A DNA stretch of 62,485 bases from Calcarisporiella thermophila CBS 279.70 (lineage: Eukaryota > Calcarisporiellomycota). Below are positions 23,939 through 36,300 of this stretch, piece by piece. How positions within the stretch are numbered: the stretch's first letter is position 1; each line of letters opens with the position of its first letter. The notes beneath the pieces were generated by a model. The model was given only the letters and a program-made list of their open reading frames with translations. It was not told the origin of the DNA and made no database searches. Both the position numbers and the translations under genes were made by a program. Where the stretch lies: positions 10,181 through 72,665 of the forward strand of contig NW_027192211.1 of assembly GCF_041956535.1 (NCBI RefSeq). Reading direction: 5' to 3'.

Positions 23939-24988
23939 CTATAAAGCATCTCGGTTCTTTTTCAACAATCTTTTCAGTGCAATTCCTACCGTGCTTCCGA
24001 CTATGAATACTGCACCCAGTATTCTGAGGGGAGTTGGTGCGTCGTTAAATAGAAATATATCAAATAGAAATGCATACAACACGTCGCTTAATCCTATAAT
24101 CAGAGCGGGACCGGCAGGGGCTAATTGCATGCCAAGGTTCCATTGACATTGGCCGAGAAATGCAAATATTCCAATAGATAATAGTACTATCCAATCACTT
24201 CCATGGGGCATCCTGATGTCTTCCCAGAACATGGCCACGCTGGAAAAGATGGTGCTCACGATGCCAAAGTTAAACACGTGCACGAGAAAGTGCACACTTG
24301 TACCCATTTTGCGGACAATGACACAGGCAATAGAGGAAAGAAAGGCTGCGAGAATGCCACATAGTATCGGGAAAGCTCGTGTGGGGGCGAGTCCTTCATC
24401 GGGAGATGGGCCGTATCTATTTGAAACAAGAAACACTCCGGCTAACGCTATTAAAGCGGCACAGGCGTCGAATAGTAAGAATTCTTCGCCCAGAAAGATG
24501 CGAGCAAGAATCGAAGCAAAGATGGGATTGAGGAAAAAAAGGACTAAAATAGGAAGACATTAACGTCTACTATCAAGTTGCAATGGTTCTGTATAAAATA
24601 TGATCTAGTTACCCGTGGCAACAGAAATGGGTAACTTCGTTATGGAGTAAAAGAAGAAAGCGAGGGCAACGCTTCCTGTTAGCGCCCGATAAAAAATCAG
24701 CGATCTCTGGCCCGATTTTCCAAATGGATTGAGTCGTAAGCTAGCGCATCCCAGGAGCCCTAGAATCATTTGGCACAAGGAGCGAAAAAATACAATTTCC
24801 ATCGACTCGAATCGCTTAGCGGCGAGCTTGACGAACAAGGATACTAAAGCGAAGCAAATTGCGCCACTTGCCATGACAAGGAATCCGAGCAATTCTCGCT
24901 TCCGTTCTTGATCTGGCGAGCATCTCTTCGGTGGATTGAGGAGCGGGGCCGCCTCACTTGGAACTTGCTCTTGGTCCGTCGGATTCAT
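23939..24988 (-). CDS. EamA/DMT-superfamily transporter (SLC35G-like)
   Basis: Two exons, complement(23939..24543, 24613..24988), 326 residues. The 69 bp intron joins SVATG to VLFFLNPIFASILA in the middle of the first EamA repeat, with the phase consistent. The N-terminus is hydrophilic. Ten hydrophobic segments follow, arranged as two EamA repeats. The first contains ALVSLFVKLAAKRF and MEIVFFRSLCQMILGL; the second contains SSIACVIVRKMG, LGQCQWNLGMQLAPAG and LIIGLSDVLYAFLFD. Family knowledge: such fungal proteins are drug/metabolite-type exporters or solute transporters of internal or plasma membranes. The substrate is not inferable. The short Lys/Arg C-tail (KRLLKKNRDAL) faces the cytosol in the usual topology. 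Confidence 0.9.
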
Positions 24989-25687
24989 TCTCGACCTACC
25001 CCAGGGAATTTAGCAAAAAGGCGGAAGAACAGAGGGGAAAGTAGGTACAAGAGCTGACTAATAATCGGCCCCACACATGTTTGGAATCCGATACTCCAGG
25101 TTGCAGTCGAGAACTGATTTCAGAGGCCGAGCAATCCTGCCAATCTAACCCTAGATAAACCTAAATTCCAAGTAGGATGTGAGCCTCGAGACCCCTACTT
25201 CCGTTTCAATTTTATTTGCTTGATGAGATTGAGCAGAGGGGAAACTCGAACCATTGTGTGCGGCATTAGATTGAGGGGCCAGGCCTGGTTGCGCAAGCTG
25301 CGGGATACATTCGCCCACTAAAACACATTTGCTGTAGGCGGAGAGCCATATTATGCAGTGTTCTGGCTGCAAACATAGCCCGAATTGTTATGCGCCGGAG
25401 CTTTAGAAGAGCCGAAGCGAGCGCCTTCACGATATCAAATCGATGCCGCTTCCTAGGTCACGGATATAGAAACATGCATGTATAGCCGCGCCTATGGTGC
25501 GGTGGAGTTGTAGGGCGAGTAAGCCGAAGTAGTTGCCATTTGTAAACTTGTTTTCAACTTAAATGGTTGGCAAAGTTAACCTTCAAGTTTATAATAACAT
25601 GCATGAATGAACAAGGATAGCCCATAGATGAAAGAAACGCAAAACATAAAAAGCAGCCCACTAGGGGGGAGGGGAGGAGGGGAATGC
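24989..25687. other. intergenic stretch
   Basis: A relatively GC-balanced spacer with no supported gene. A short minus-strand frame (25151-25372) has no family features. A sequence like a tRNA T-arm (actcgaacc near 25240) has no matching acceptor or anticodon arms. Confidence 0.4.
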
Positions 25688-26499
25688 TTAAAAGAATTTG
25701 CCCAAAAGGTTTCCAACTGGATTGTTTTGGTTTTGCTGTTGTTGTTGCTGCTGCTGCTGTTGTTGTGATTGTTGCTGACCTCCAAGGAAGTTTCCAAGTA
25801 AAGCTTGCGCCATAGCTCCTGCACCGCCACTTCCACCGGCACCACCTTGTTTTGAAATAAAGAGCTTCATAGCCATGCTTGCCGCAGTCATCAATAAGTT
25901 ATTCTTATCGGCACCGCCACCTCCGGTCTGAGATTGAGCGTTAAAGAGCTTCATGGCTTCGCCCAACGCGAGGCCAACTAATTGGTTATTACCAGACTTA
26001 TCGCCCGAGGATTGCTGGTTTCCAAAGAGCTTGAATGCTTGCAAGGCGGCTGCGGCACCAATGGTTTCGGAGGAGTCGTTGGAGGAAGGTTGGCCGTTCT
26101 AATTATATGGAGAAAGGTTCGAAACTAGCCCATAATAAAATTATTGAATACAGATGTGAATACCTGCTGGCCATAAATCTTTTGATGAGCCTCATTCATT
26201 TTCTCCTCTTCATTCTGTCCCAGGCCACCAAAGGAACTTCCTAATACATTCGTAAGCACGTTGCTGAAAAGGCTTCGATCTACTCGACAAATTACAGCAA
26301 TTCAGTTTAGGCCAGTTACAAAAGACGCGGTAAAATTACCATCATCATTATCAGTTCCTGCGTGTTGTTGAGCGATATTCGCAACCTGCTGTGGTTGGGG
26401 CGCTCCGAACTGGCCTTGTGGGGGTTGGCCGAATTGCTGAGTTTGCTGGCCACCACCCAAGTAGGATGCTGCCTCACCTTGTTGATGTTGATTTTCCAT
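25688..26499 (-). CDS. DUF7721-type (beta-flanking-like) Gln-rich protein
   Basis: Three exons, complement(25688..26098, 26164..26279, 26340..26499), 228 residues, frame-consistent. The N-terminal 50 residues are Gln/Gly-rich. The middle carries the helical repeat pattern of the fungal beta-flanking/DUF7721 family: GAAAALQAFKLFGNQ, LVGLALGEAMKLF and LMTAASMAMKLFI, each an Ala/Met-rich amphipathic helix ending in KLF. The C-terminus holds a run of about eleven Gln followed by NPVGNLLGKFF. The molecular function of the family is unknown, and the assignment rests on resemblance of the helical repeats. The Gln runs make it aggregation-prone and are encoded by mixed CAA/CAG codons. Confidence 0.7.
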
Positions 26500-27073
26500 G
26501 TCTACAAGAGAAGATCAATTTGAAGGAAAAATGGGGCGGGGAGATTATGATAAAAAAAAATAAGTGCGGGTTAAGGCAGCCTCTTTTATAAGGTGTGAGA
26601 AAAAGATTATGTAGGCTTGCAAACATGCAATACGCCAGCTGAGAGGAGAATTCTGTTCAATCGAATTCCAGAAATGAAGCTTCTCCCCATCGGTATCACA
26701 GAGATAACGTAAATCGGAAATATCCAAGATAGTTGGTCAGGATGGATGAGCTTTCTTATTTAATAGAAACAGGTTTGTTCTATGGCACATTGGCCATTTC
26801 ACATTTCACCTTGGCTTAGGCTGTAATGGCCGTATCTACCTTGGCAAATATCTCATTTATGGATATAGGTTAGCACAGTGGAGTCATTGTCGTTTTCGAA
26901 CCGATTTTCAGAAATCTGCAAACTGCCCTTCTGGAATGCATATTTTGCAATTAATTTTTCAACCCTTGACTCGCATTCTGTTAAGATTTCCGTTCCCCCC
27001 TCTTGATATTCCCTCCATCATACCTATAAAATATACCCACCATTTGCATATTTTTCTATCCACCTTTACAGCC
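26500..27073. promoter_or_regulatory. divergent promoter between the DUF7721-like and protease genes
   Basis: This spacer separates two divergent start codons. The last 100 bp are pyrimidine-rich, with a TATAAAATATA-like element near 27024, about 50 bp upstream of the protease start. Confidence 0.4.
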
Positions 27074-28528
27074 ATGGGGGTAGGGAGTGTCAATATGGCA
27101 TTTGGTTTCTCTGCCCTCTTAATGTTTCTTTTCGTCTCTCTCATTCAACCAGTGCATTCCAGTGGAGAGTATCGGTAAGCTTAGGAACTGAATCCATAAT
27201 GTCAGCATTCAGCTGCCTCATTCGCTCTCTTCCACCATTTAGTATACCTGTATACCAACGAGATGCTACGCTCTTTCCGAGGAATACTCCACTCCACTTA
27301 GAAAATACCCGCTGGAAATACCGTTCTTGGACTACTCGAAATGATATATCAATGAGAAAAATGTTGCAGAGGAGGGGGGCAGTGAATATGGAGGTCAAAG
27401 CATATGACACAGACATAGAAGTATGAGACATTTATTCTGAACCACTCGATATTTGTTTCTCTGATGAACGCTGGTATAGTACTTTACCAAAGTTCAAATA
27501 GGTACTCCTCCCCGTGAGTTCAAGGTGATCCTAGACACCGGATCAAGTGACTTCTTAGTCCCTTCCGTCACATGTAAAACTTGCTCTGGAACAATGCGCT
27601 ACGATCCATCTGCCTCAGCTACATACACATTCGATGGGCGTGCCTTCATTCAGCATTTTCACGAAGGTTCGCAAGCAACCGGGCATCTCGCGGCAGATGA
27701 CGTGCTGCTTTCCCATTCCCCACCCATTCGCGTGCGTAATCAAACATTTGGACTCATTGAAAAAGAAAGCGCGCAGTTTGATGATATCGCAGAGGGAATA
27801 TTGGGGCTAGCTTTTGATGGAATGGCAACAGTAGATGGTTGGAAGGGACCATTGACCATGATGATCGAGCAAGGGATTATAACTCGAGCAGTATTCAGTG
27901 TGCAGTTAAGAAACGGAGAGGGAGAGCTTGTGCTTGGAGATGTGAAGGAGAAGAATAAGGGGCTGGTGTATTCACCCTTGACAAGTGAGCAGCTCTGGCG
28001 CATTAAGATTGGTAAAGTTCGAGCTCACTCCCATACCATTCACCCGGGAATACACGCTGCATTTGACACGGGCACTACGCTACTTCTTGTGCCACCCATA
28101 ATAGCCCAGAGGATCCATGCTCGTATACCCGGCGCAAAACTGCTCATCCAAAAAGCCAACGATCTGGGTGCCGCGTCTGGAACATGGGCACTGCCATGTA
28201 ATGTCGCAGAGATGGTGGGGGAATCGGGTCGGAATTGGCTAGAGTTTGAAATAGCAGGCAGGAATCTGGGGCTGCCTCTAGCCGACTTGGTACGCGAACC
28301 AATGCCAAACGGAGTCATGGGGACTGGTGTCAAATACTGCGCAAGTGCAGTGCAAAATATAGAGCTTGCAGTAAGAGAAGACGTTTTGGCCAGTGTGGGT
28401 TATAAGCACTAATTTATTGCTGTTTTTTTTTATTTATTCAGTTTATTATCCTGGGATCTGTGTTCATGAAGAGACATTATGTCGTGTTTGATCGCGATGC
28501 TCATAGAATTGGGATTGCTCCAAGCTAG
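27074..28528 (+). CDS. secreted pepsin-like aspartyl protease (A1 family)
   Basis: Four exons, join(27074..27174, 27243..27420, 27480..28370, 28442..28528), 418 residues, frame-consistent. A signal peptide (FGFSALLMFLFVSLIQPVHS) is followed by a basic propeptide of about 60 residues. The mature enzyme starts near YFTKVQIGTPPREF, with catalytic DTGS at about residue 112 and DTGT at about 289 (HAAFDTGTTLLLVP). It ends with the typical FIILGSVFMKRHYVVFD and IGIAP. The CKTC disulfide loop after the first Asp is present. The flap reads IQHFHEGS, where most relatives have IxYGTGS or IxYGDGS, so the usual flap Tyr appears replaced. There is no GPI tail. Secreted acid proteolysis is the likely role. 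Confidence 0.92.
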
Positions 28529-28720
28529 GGCAGGAAGACATTTATCTATCTACACTTTAGATGGCTCAGCGTATATTTGAAACGATCTAAAAACAGTGAC
28601 TCTAGATACAACCGAGTCGATATTTAGTATTATAAATTTGAAATATAATAATACATATAATAAAGATATAATGACTATGTCCCAAGAACAAATCCTTCAA
28701 GCGGGTCGGTCGACATCATA

Positions 28721-30576
28721 TTAAATAAACTCAAGATTCGCGTGACCATTGGTTGTGGTGATCTCAATGGTGGAAGTGGAGTTTCCCTCTTTGCTTGCTT
28801 GGTTTGACTTCGTGCCTGCAACCTCCGATCTCTTCAAATGCTTGTATTGTATCTTGGCGTGTGAGTTCCAGAGTGGTATAATACGCACTGCAGAATTCGA
28901 GGTTTTCACGTGGAACGACCCTTCAAACTCGTCTGAAACGTAAACCGCTGCAGCGGCATTCCGAGTGGTCGCTTTAATGTGGACGGGGTTGTTATTCAGC
29001 AGCCCAAGTTTGGGATCCAAAAGCCCGTTCGTGGTGGTAGCATCAAAATGCTGCATCTTGTAGTCACCTGTGATTTGGCCGTTTGAGGTGAGGAGAGTGA
29101 TTGTACTGGCCTCTCCCTCGATCTCGATCTTTCCATTTGAAGTGTGGGCGGAAAGAGATTCACGCGCAATGTACTTCCCTTGAATTGAGGCATTCGACGT
29201 TATCAAGGTTATGTTATTAGGAGGGTTGGAAGAGGAAAGATATTCTAGCTTTATTGGTCCATTGCGAGTCTCTGCTCTGAGGGACTCCGTGGCGGAAAGA
29301 AGCCCGCGAATGTCGGCATTGCTGGTGAGGAGTGTAGCATGTGCCGAGATGAATCCCTGCAAGATAGTAGAGGTTATATCAAAACAATCCAAACAATTAT
29401 AAAAATGAGGACTTTCGCTTACGTCTGAAAAAATCCCTCCGTTTGAGGTTTTCAGGGAGAGTTTTTCCAGCTCAATTCCTTGGAGATTTTTGATGTCCAC
29501 ATTACTATTACTCACTGATACCGATAGCTCTTTAACGGCATTGGGTGATTGACGGGGCAACCCAATATCAATGTCAACAATAAGGCACTCGCCCCACATA
29601 AGCCGCTCCGGCAAATTGGCGGTCACTTTAACGTTCCCTGAGCTTGGATCTGGCTGAACCTCAATGGACACTCGGTCCAGTATGGTTTCGGTGGAATGAA
29701 GGGTAAAGCTGAGAGACGCTTGCTTGGACGGCTTTTGACGGATCAAGACACTCCCCTTCTACGGATGGTTCGTTTGGCATTGCGTTATTTTAAGGTATCG
29801 AAAATAAGACTGAAAACTACTTACTGATTGCGCCCCACGGGTCTCAACAAGTACCCTTCCAGATAGCTCGTATTTCTCATCAATTTCGATAATGCGAGAA
29901 GCAGGAGTGTTGGCAATGGTGCACTGTAGATAGCCACCGGGGAATGCAGCGTTAAAAAGAACCACCAAAAACTTGAAAAATAGGGTGAACAAAATCACAA
30001 GCCAGATGAATCGGCATACTCGAGAAATACCCCGTCTCTCTGTCCAGGATATTAACATCGGTAAATATATTGAGCATGTAATAAAGGGCCAATTTTTCTA
30101 GAAAAATACCTTTCTTTTGCCGATGTAATTTTCCAGCTGGCGTAACAACATATATTTGACCAGAAGGTGAGCTTATAAGTGGTGCTGTCTCATAGTATCT
30201 CTCAGATTGCTCTCCAGTATGCACGGGAACAGCATATGAATAAGGAGGTGGTGGTGGTGTGGGAGGTTGTGGGGGTAAGGGTGCAATGGGAGGCTGAGGA
30301 TGAGCAAATGGGTAAGAGGTGTGTGAAGTCCTTGGTAATTCATTAAAATTTGACGACCCCCCTTGATCTATATGCGATTCTTCAAACCGGGGGAATTCAG
30401 GTGGAGCATTAGGAGAATTGGATGGAGGAGGTGCATAGCCAGGAGCAAATGGTGGTGGAGGATGCGAAGAGGGAATATATACACCTATCGAATAGAGAAC
30501 TATGGCGATTATACTGTAGATATGATTTATATATAGACAACCTACCTTTGTTTTTCGGCGATGAATAACCCATCAT
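28721..30576 (-). CDS. single-pass membrane protein with Pro-rich N-domain and DUF4097-like beta repeats
   Basis: Five exons, complement(28721..29356, 29423..29758, 29825..30039, 30110..30484, 30546..30576), 530 residues, frame-consistent. The N-terminal 150 residues are Pro-rich and cytosolic-like (SHPPPPFAPGYAPPP, PPTPPPPYSYAVP, including a PPPY). One transmembrane helix follows (FIWLVILFTLFFKFLVVLF), then an ectodomain of repeated short beta units built on TSNG/TSNA/TRNG turns (KTSNGGIF, LTSNADIRG, TRNGPIKL, HTSNGKIEI, LTSNGQITG, TTNGLLD). This periodicity resembles the DUF4097/putative-adhesin beta-helix families seen in fungal membrane proteins. An adhesion or surface-sensing role is inferred. 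The 66 bp intron 29357..29422 is stop-free and in frame. Confidence 0.75.
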
Positions 30577-31548
30577 TCAACGGATTTTGAAACAAAAGCT
30601 GTGATAGCGCGAATTTCTTGGCCTCTCCTATATATGAAAAAACTGACAGTTATATGCGGCGCAGCAATGACTCAATTAGCGGATACCATTGTGGGAATTG
30701 TCCTGAAATTGGGAATTTTAATTCTAAATAAAAATTGGTGTGCCTATTATTATACCCATTTTATTACTATGCATTAAATATAAGGCCGTAAAAATATTTT
30801 CAATAGCTCACACTAATTAAAAGTCAATATAATATTGCCTTATTTATGGAAGAGAAGAAATCGATTTAATCTCATTATCAGCTTCGCGAATGATGCTATT
30901 CTAGAGCATTCACTATTGTCAAATTTGTACATCTAGGACTTATTTATTTGTCGATATCCTTATTATATCAAAACATTCATATATTTCAAATATTTCAAAT
31001 ATATATATCAATCTCAATTTATTTTTAAATATTCAATTTCAACATCCACTCGCATTTTATAATTGTAGCAACCTCGTTAATTCATAGAATTTCGGACTAA
31101 CGATGAAGGATTTACTAAGAATTCTCTATTAAAAATTCTTCGACATGTTTTTTTCAGATTCGAACACTAAGTATATTATAATAAGAGCGGGTAGATGAAT
31201 CGTGCTGTGGACTGTAAACTAGAATTAAAATCAAAAGTCAAATAGAAGAGATTCTAGCTCTCTCCCCAATCAGGGCAGTTGCTCCGATAGCACCATCGTT
31301 AAAAGAATGGTTGTTGAATATGGACTATGATTTAAATGAGGGATGCTACTATAATATTTTCAAGATACGCATTGGTGCAGTATAATATTTTTAAGTTTGA
31401 GCTCAAACATTTAACTAATGCCAAAAATTTGCAAATGAAGAGAGGCAAAGTAAAATTTTTAAAAATAAGATATATACAAGAATTATCTCAATTCATATAC
31501 AATAAAAGATTTTAACACTATATGTACAGTCCGTAATCATACATTTGA
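30577..31548. other. AT-rich intergenic stretch
   Basis: AT-rich promoter region of the beta-repeat membrane protein and 3' flank of the next minus-strand gene. No gene is visible. A short tcaaatat repeat lies near 30988. Confidence 0.45.
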
Positions 31549-33269
31549 TTAATAGTTTATAAGCTCCATCTCTATCGTTTCCGTCTCTTCTCCAAACGAA
31601 GATACGGCATCTACATGTAATTGCCCTCTCGTGATATCCAACTCTCCAGATTTTTTCTTAATCCTAACGATGTCTACTAGAACAGCAATTTTTGCCTTGC
31701 AAAATGGCTGCAGTACCCCTTTGCTGGGCATAGTAATAAACGAATCCCTCAATTTTTCTCCAGGTGTTTTCACATTGAAGTGCATCACTGAGTCAGAGGA
31801 ATTCTCTACTACAAAATATATTCCAGTCTCTACCCACTTTGCTTTTGATGTATACTTCGGTTTCCTATGTACTACAATAGAGAGGAGTCGAGGACGAACA
31901 GTGAAAAAAGTAGGCTCGGGTGTTGATATTGGGGGAGTCAATAGGGAGCTTTGTTTTGGAGAGTTCATTCCCTCTAAATCTACAGTATGCTCGAGGGGAG
32001 GGGGCGTCATAGAGACTAGGGAACGATTAGAGTGAACTGAATGAGATGAATCAGGGGAGAGTGGCCGAGATTCACTTGGTGATGGGGATGGACTTAAACC
32101 CGATCCTTGACGTTGTAAACTGCTTCGAGATTTCTTAGACTTATCTGTGTCTCTCGATTTTTCCGTAGATTTCTCTACGTATTTCTCTTCTTGAGTCGCT
32201 TTCTAACAATGTCGGAAAGAAGTAGTCAATAAACAATTAAAGAAGAAAAATAATATATATAGCAAATCTCACAAATGAGTTGGATTTCCGGTTCCATTGG
32301 TAAAACGGGTTCTTTTTCTCGCTCGTGCAATCACTCGGTGGGGGTTCAAGTTCATGATGAGTATGATTGATGTCTTTTGATGCTACAGGCGGGCCCACTA
32401 CTTTATTCGCAAGAGGACTAAAGAAATTCGGCTGCAATAAAGTAATGCGGTGAGCGTTAAACAAAAATCTGTTAATAAGGCACTTTTCTTACGCGTTTTG
32501 ATGGCGAACATTGGCCCTCTAGATCTCCTAATGGGCCAGATCGCCTTGCAAAATATTGCCCTGGGCTTAAATATTTCATTCGCTCCTTAGCGACCTCGCC
32601 TCCATCCTTCATATTTATTAATGGGGTCACATTATAGGCACGCTCAAGTGTCTTTGGTCCTGCACGTATTGCAAGGCGCGTGGTGGTGGTAGGGGCTGGT
32701 GTAGTTGGTGATCCATGAACCATTCCTGCGAGATCCCCTAGGATGGAGCTCTCTGAATGGACAGAAGCTTGACTAAGAGTGCCCCTGCTGGGATCAAGTT
32801 TATCAAAATTCATTTGGCCAAGAATTGAAACATCATATGTGCTAGTCTCATTTTCTCGCGTAAATGGAGTCTTTCTTAGAGATCTGCCTGGATCTGAATT
32901 GGATTTCTCAGATTTCTCGCGTGGCGATTCATTCATACGGCTCATCGTTTTTGACGCACCACTTGAATTCCTAATGGTTTTTCTGCTCCTACTATGACTT
33001 CCGGTTCCACTGATCTCAGTCATTTCCTGTATAGTAGACAGTATTGGACTCAATGCCAAAGGTTTCCTGCCACGTGAAACATCTTCTGTATACAATGCAA
33101 TGTCTAGTGAATTTTCCAGGTCGTGAAAAGAAGGTTGGCTGGTGTCCAACTCATCAGATGAAAAACTAAGAGAAGGAGAATGACGAGCTTCTTCACGAGA
33201 AACCGTAGAAGTGACGCGGTATCCAAGGGGAGAAATGGCATCTTGAGGGTAGAGTATGTTGGATTCCAT
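31549..33269 (-). CDS. disordered protein with C-terminal Ig-like (MSP/ASH-like) domain
   Basis: Three exons, complement(31549..32202, 32273..32431, 32493..33269), 529 residues, all junctions in phase zero. The first 400 residues are disordered and rich in Ser, Arg, SP and TP sites (ALSPILST, RKTPFTRENET, PSPSPSESRPLSP), suggesting cell-cycle kinase control. The last 110 residues look like a compact beta sandwich: LLSIVVHRKPKYTSKAKWVE, GIYFVVENSSDSVMHFNV, KGVLQPFCKAKIAVLVDI and EETETIEMELI. The alternation and the line about a cytosolic tail with constant beta strands resemble MSP or ASPM-SPD2-Hydin domains, known from centrosome/spindle-pole and membrane-contact proteins. That link is an inference, and no orthologue is named. 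The gene is head-to-head with FANCA. Confidence 0.6.
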
Positions 33270-33383
33270 TATGATTATAGCCTTAAAACGCTTTAATCCA
33301 AATTAAAATAATATATTAAAATAAAGCAGTCACACTCCAGTATTTTAGTTTGTTCGCGTCCTTCGATTCTCCATTTGCATGAC
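33270..33383. promoter_or_regulatory. bidirectional promoter between FANCA and its divergent neighbour
   Basis: Only 114 bp separate the two divergent start codons. The interval is AT-rich (about 33300-33345) with the likely initiation regions on both sides. Shared regulation of the two genes is inferred from geometry alone. Confidence 0.5.
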
Positions 33384-36300
33384 ATGGCCCATTGGCGCTC
33401 TATAGTTTTTAAATGTCTTGAAAGGAATATTGATTTAGATTCACTTCTTATAGAGTCAATCGACATTGATGATCGTGATATTAATTATAATGTAATGCCT
33501 ATTTCTAATCGGGATGGGAGTAGAGAGGTTAAAAGACGTAAAATTGAAACGAGCGAAGGTAATTTAATTCAATTAAAATAAAAGTAGCAATATAGCTGAA
33601 TAGAAATGCGCTTGTTAATATTTTTATTATAAATTAGTTATTCTGCAATTGAACTCCCAATCGCTGAATGGTTTCGAAGATCCAGATTGGATAGTGGATT
33701 GCCTATCCACACAGGCGTGGAAACTAGGCCTTATACCTGAGTTTTACGCATCTCGTAAACTGGGAGAGTGGGTTAAGAAAAATTATGTTAAAGTACCTAG
33801 GAAGTTTCGCAGTTGTGGATTTGAACTGTCTAATTAAGAGAAGTTTTGTTGAAATGATAGCCCGAAAATATTGCTTGTATTATAGGCCGGGTTCACCAGC
33901 ATTTACAATTTATTCCAAAACAATTCCTAGCTGCTTCGTTCGAAAATATCAATGCTGACTCAAAAGATGGAATATTGGTGCAGCTACACAATATAATACG
34001 ATGCATACCGAATATTTTATCATTGTCGACAGTGTGCAAGTATATATATGAGGAAAGCGGATGGGAGTGGATAAGGAAAACTTTTAGAATTATGTCCGGG
34101 CAGCGGGAACGTTGGACCATATTAGATGGTAATGTACTTTTATTTCGGCTATAGGTCGCAATTTACTCATTTCACTCCTTGCTAAAGATTACTTGATATC
34201 TATGGTTAATCTAATTTTTGGCGAGATTTTACCATTAAAAATTGAGGAGAGAGAGAGGTTCTTCTTCGAACTTATTAGAGAAGATTACGAGAATATGATA
34301 TGCTGGAAGTATGTAGTTCATTGTTATTGAAAACCACGCATTTCTAACTACGAAAAAATAATATCACACCCTAGTTCCGAGCAATCCTTCAGACGATCTC
34401 TTTATGGACGCATACTGGCACTAATAAGCAATGAAAGGAATAATGCCATAAAAATCGATCGTGTGACTTTTATGACGCGTGAAATGGAGCGTGTGTGCGA
34501 AGTACAGGAGAACTTTCTCCGTGTTTCTGAGATTGCTCAAGGATTGCCTCAGGAGGATCTAATTTCACAACTCATAAAGGCTTCAGAGACAGTGCGCTCA
34601 GGTATTACAAAACCTCGTTCATATTGGTGCCTAGGGAATGCTGACACTAGTTATTATTAACTAGGGGATTCGAAAGCATTTTTTGAGCGTGAGCAGATAT
34701 TTATCAAGTTCATCGAATTTTTTGATGCGCGTTTAGCCACTTCTGGGCCTATTAGCGTTAAAAATAATTATATAGGTGCTCAATCACATTCAGTTTTGGA
34801 GTTTATCAAATCTACGTTTGACCGCGAGCATGTAAGCTTTTTTTGATAATCTGGTTAAAACAAGTATTGACAGATGAGGCATTAATTTTAATATACATAA
34901 GATCCATTTTTGTAATCTTTTTGGACTCTTTCGTACGTTTTGTCGCAAAAGTCGATACCCTCGATTTAGTGAACTTACCATTAACTCGCTTCTATCGCGA
35001 TCTCTCGCTTCTTGCCAACAATCTTCTGATATTGTCTTCGCGCTTCAACTTGCGCTAATTGCGTGTAAGGATGGAAGTATACAAGGAGGATTTGAAGCAT
35101 GGCTCAAGGTGCGTCAAATTCTCTATACATTTTTGCTAGACACTAGATATATTTCTTTTACAGTCCCGGATCGTTAGTGAGGAAACAGGGATAATTCGAA
35201 CAAAAAGACAGGCTCAGTTTTTTTTCGGAGCACTATCGGCCATTACCCCACATGAATCGGCAGAAATCCTTAGGGTAAAAAGAAAAGATGGAATATATTT
35301 TATTTCCTCTATAATCACGCATCCCGATTTTTCAATGTAGATATATGCTAGAATATCGTCTGACATTTCTCCAAATTGGAAGGACATTGCTAGCGATTAT
35401 GTTTCTCTAGCAAAAACCAGGATCCTAGATATTGCGGTAAGTTTACATTCTTCCTGATTGTACTACGACTTGAATTGTTAATGAATTATTAATGTTCATC
35501 TTTATAGCGCACCAACACAGCTCACCATTCGAATGATGTCTCGATATTCTCCTATGATAAACCTCGCGCCTCAACTCTTATAGATCTTGCCAAGATATTG
35601 TCTATCTTCGCGCAAACCCACAAGATTCCCAAGTGTCTTGCAGAGGCAATCATTTTCCGCAACAAGTGGTATTTTCACAGCTTTCTCCCTACCCTGTTAC
35701 GTTCACCAGTCAGCCCAGGTATCGCACAAAATGCAAATTTATCTAACGAAGAGTGCGAGGAGGCACGGAGTAAATTGATCAAAATGCTGGACGAGTGCGG
35801 AAAAATACCTGCAGGAATGCTCCTGGAGTATCAAATGTCAATTGATCAATCAAAAAAGGGAGAAAAGGAGGAAAAAATCACAGATATGGATGAGGGCAGG
35901 AGGATGGCGCTAGGCGAACTAACTCGAAGACTGGAAGATTTGGTGGAGCTGGCGAAGGAGACAGGGAACAGCGATGGAATAGATCAAAAAATGGCAATAG
36001 CATTTGAACGGATAGAAGAAGCTCTAAACGCTATCATTCGAGCCTCAAGTGTGAAAAAGAATACCCTATTTGTGCCTGATACAAGTGCTGGAAAACAGTA
36101 TGAGCTGATGGCGCCAAATATAGTATTAGATTTACTGCAAAATGAACTATTAATGCTTACTGAACCCGATGTTGGACTTTTTGTGGCGGTAGAAGCTCTG
36201 CTTAATACAATCCACTCCCTACTCCATACACCCCCAGCGAGATCCAACTTGGCGGGCATTATGCATACTAAAGAGTCGATATGTAACGGGGAGGAGACTT

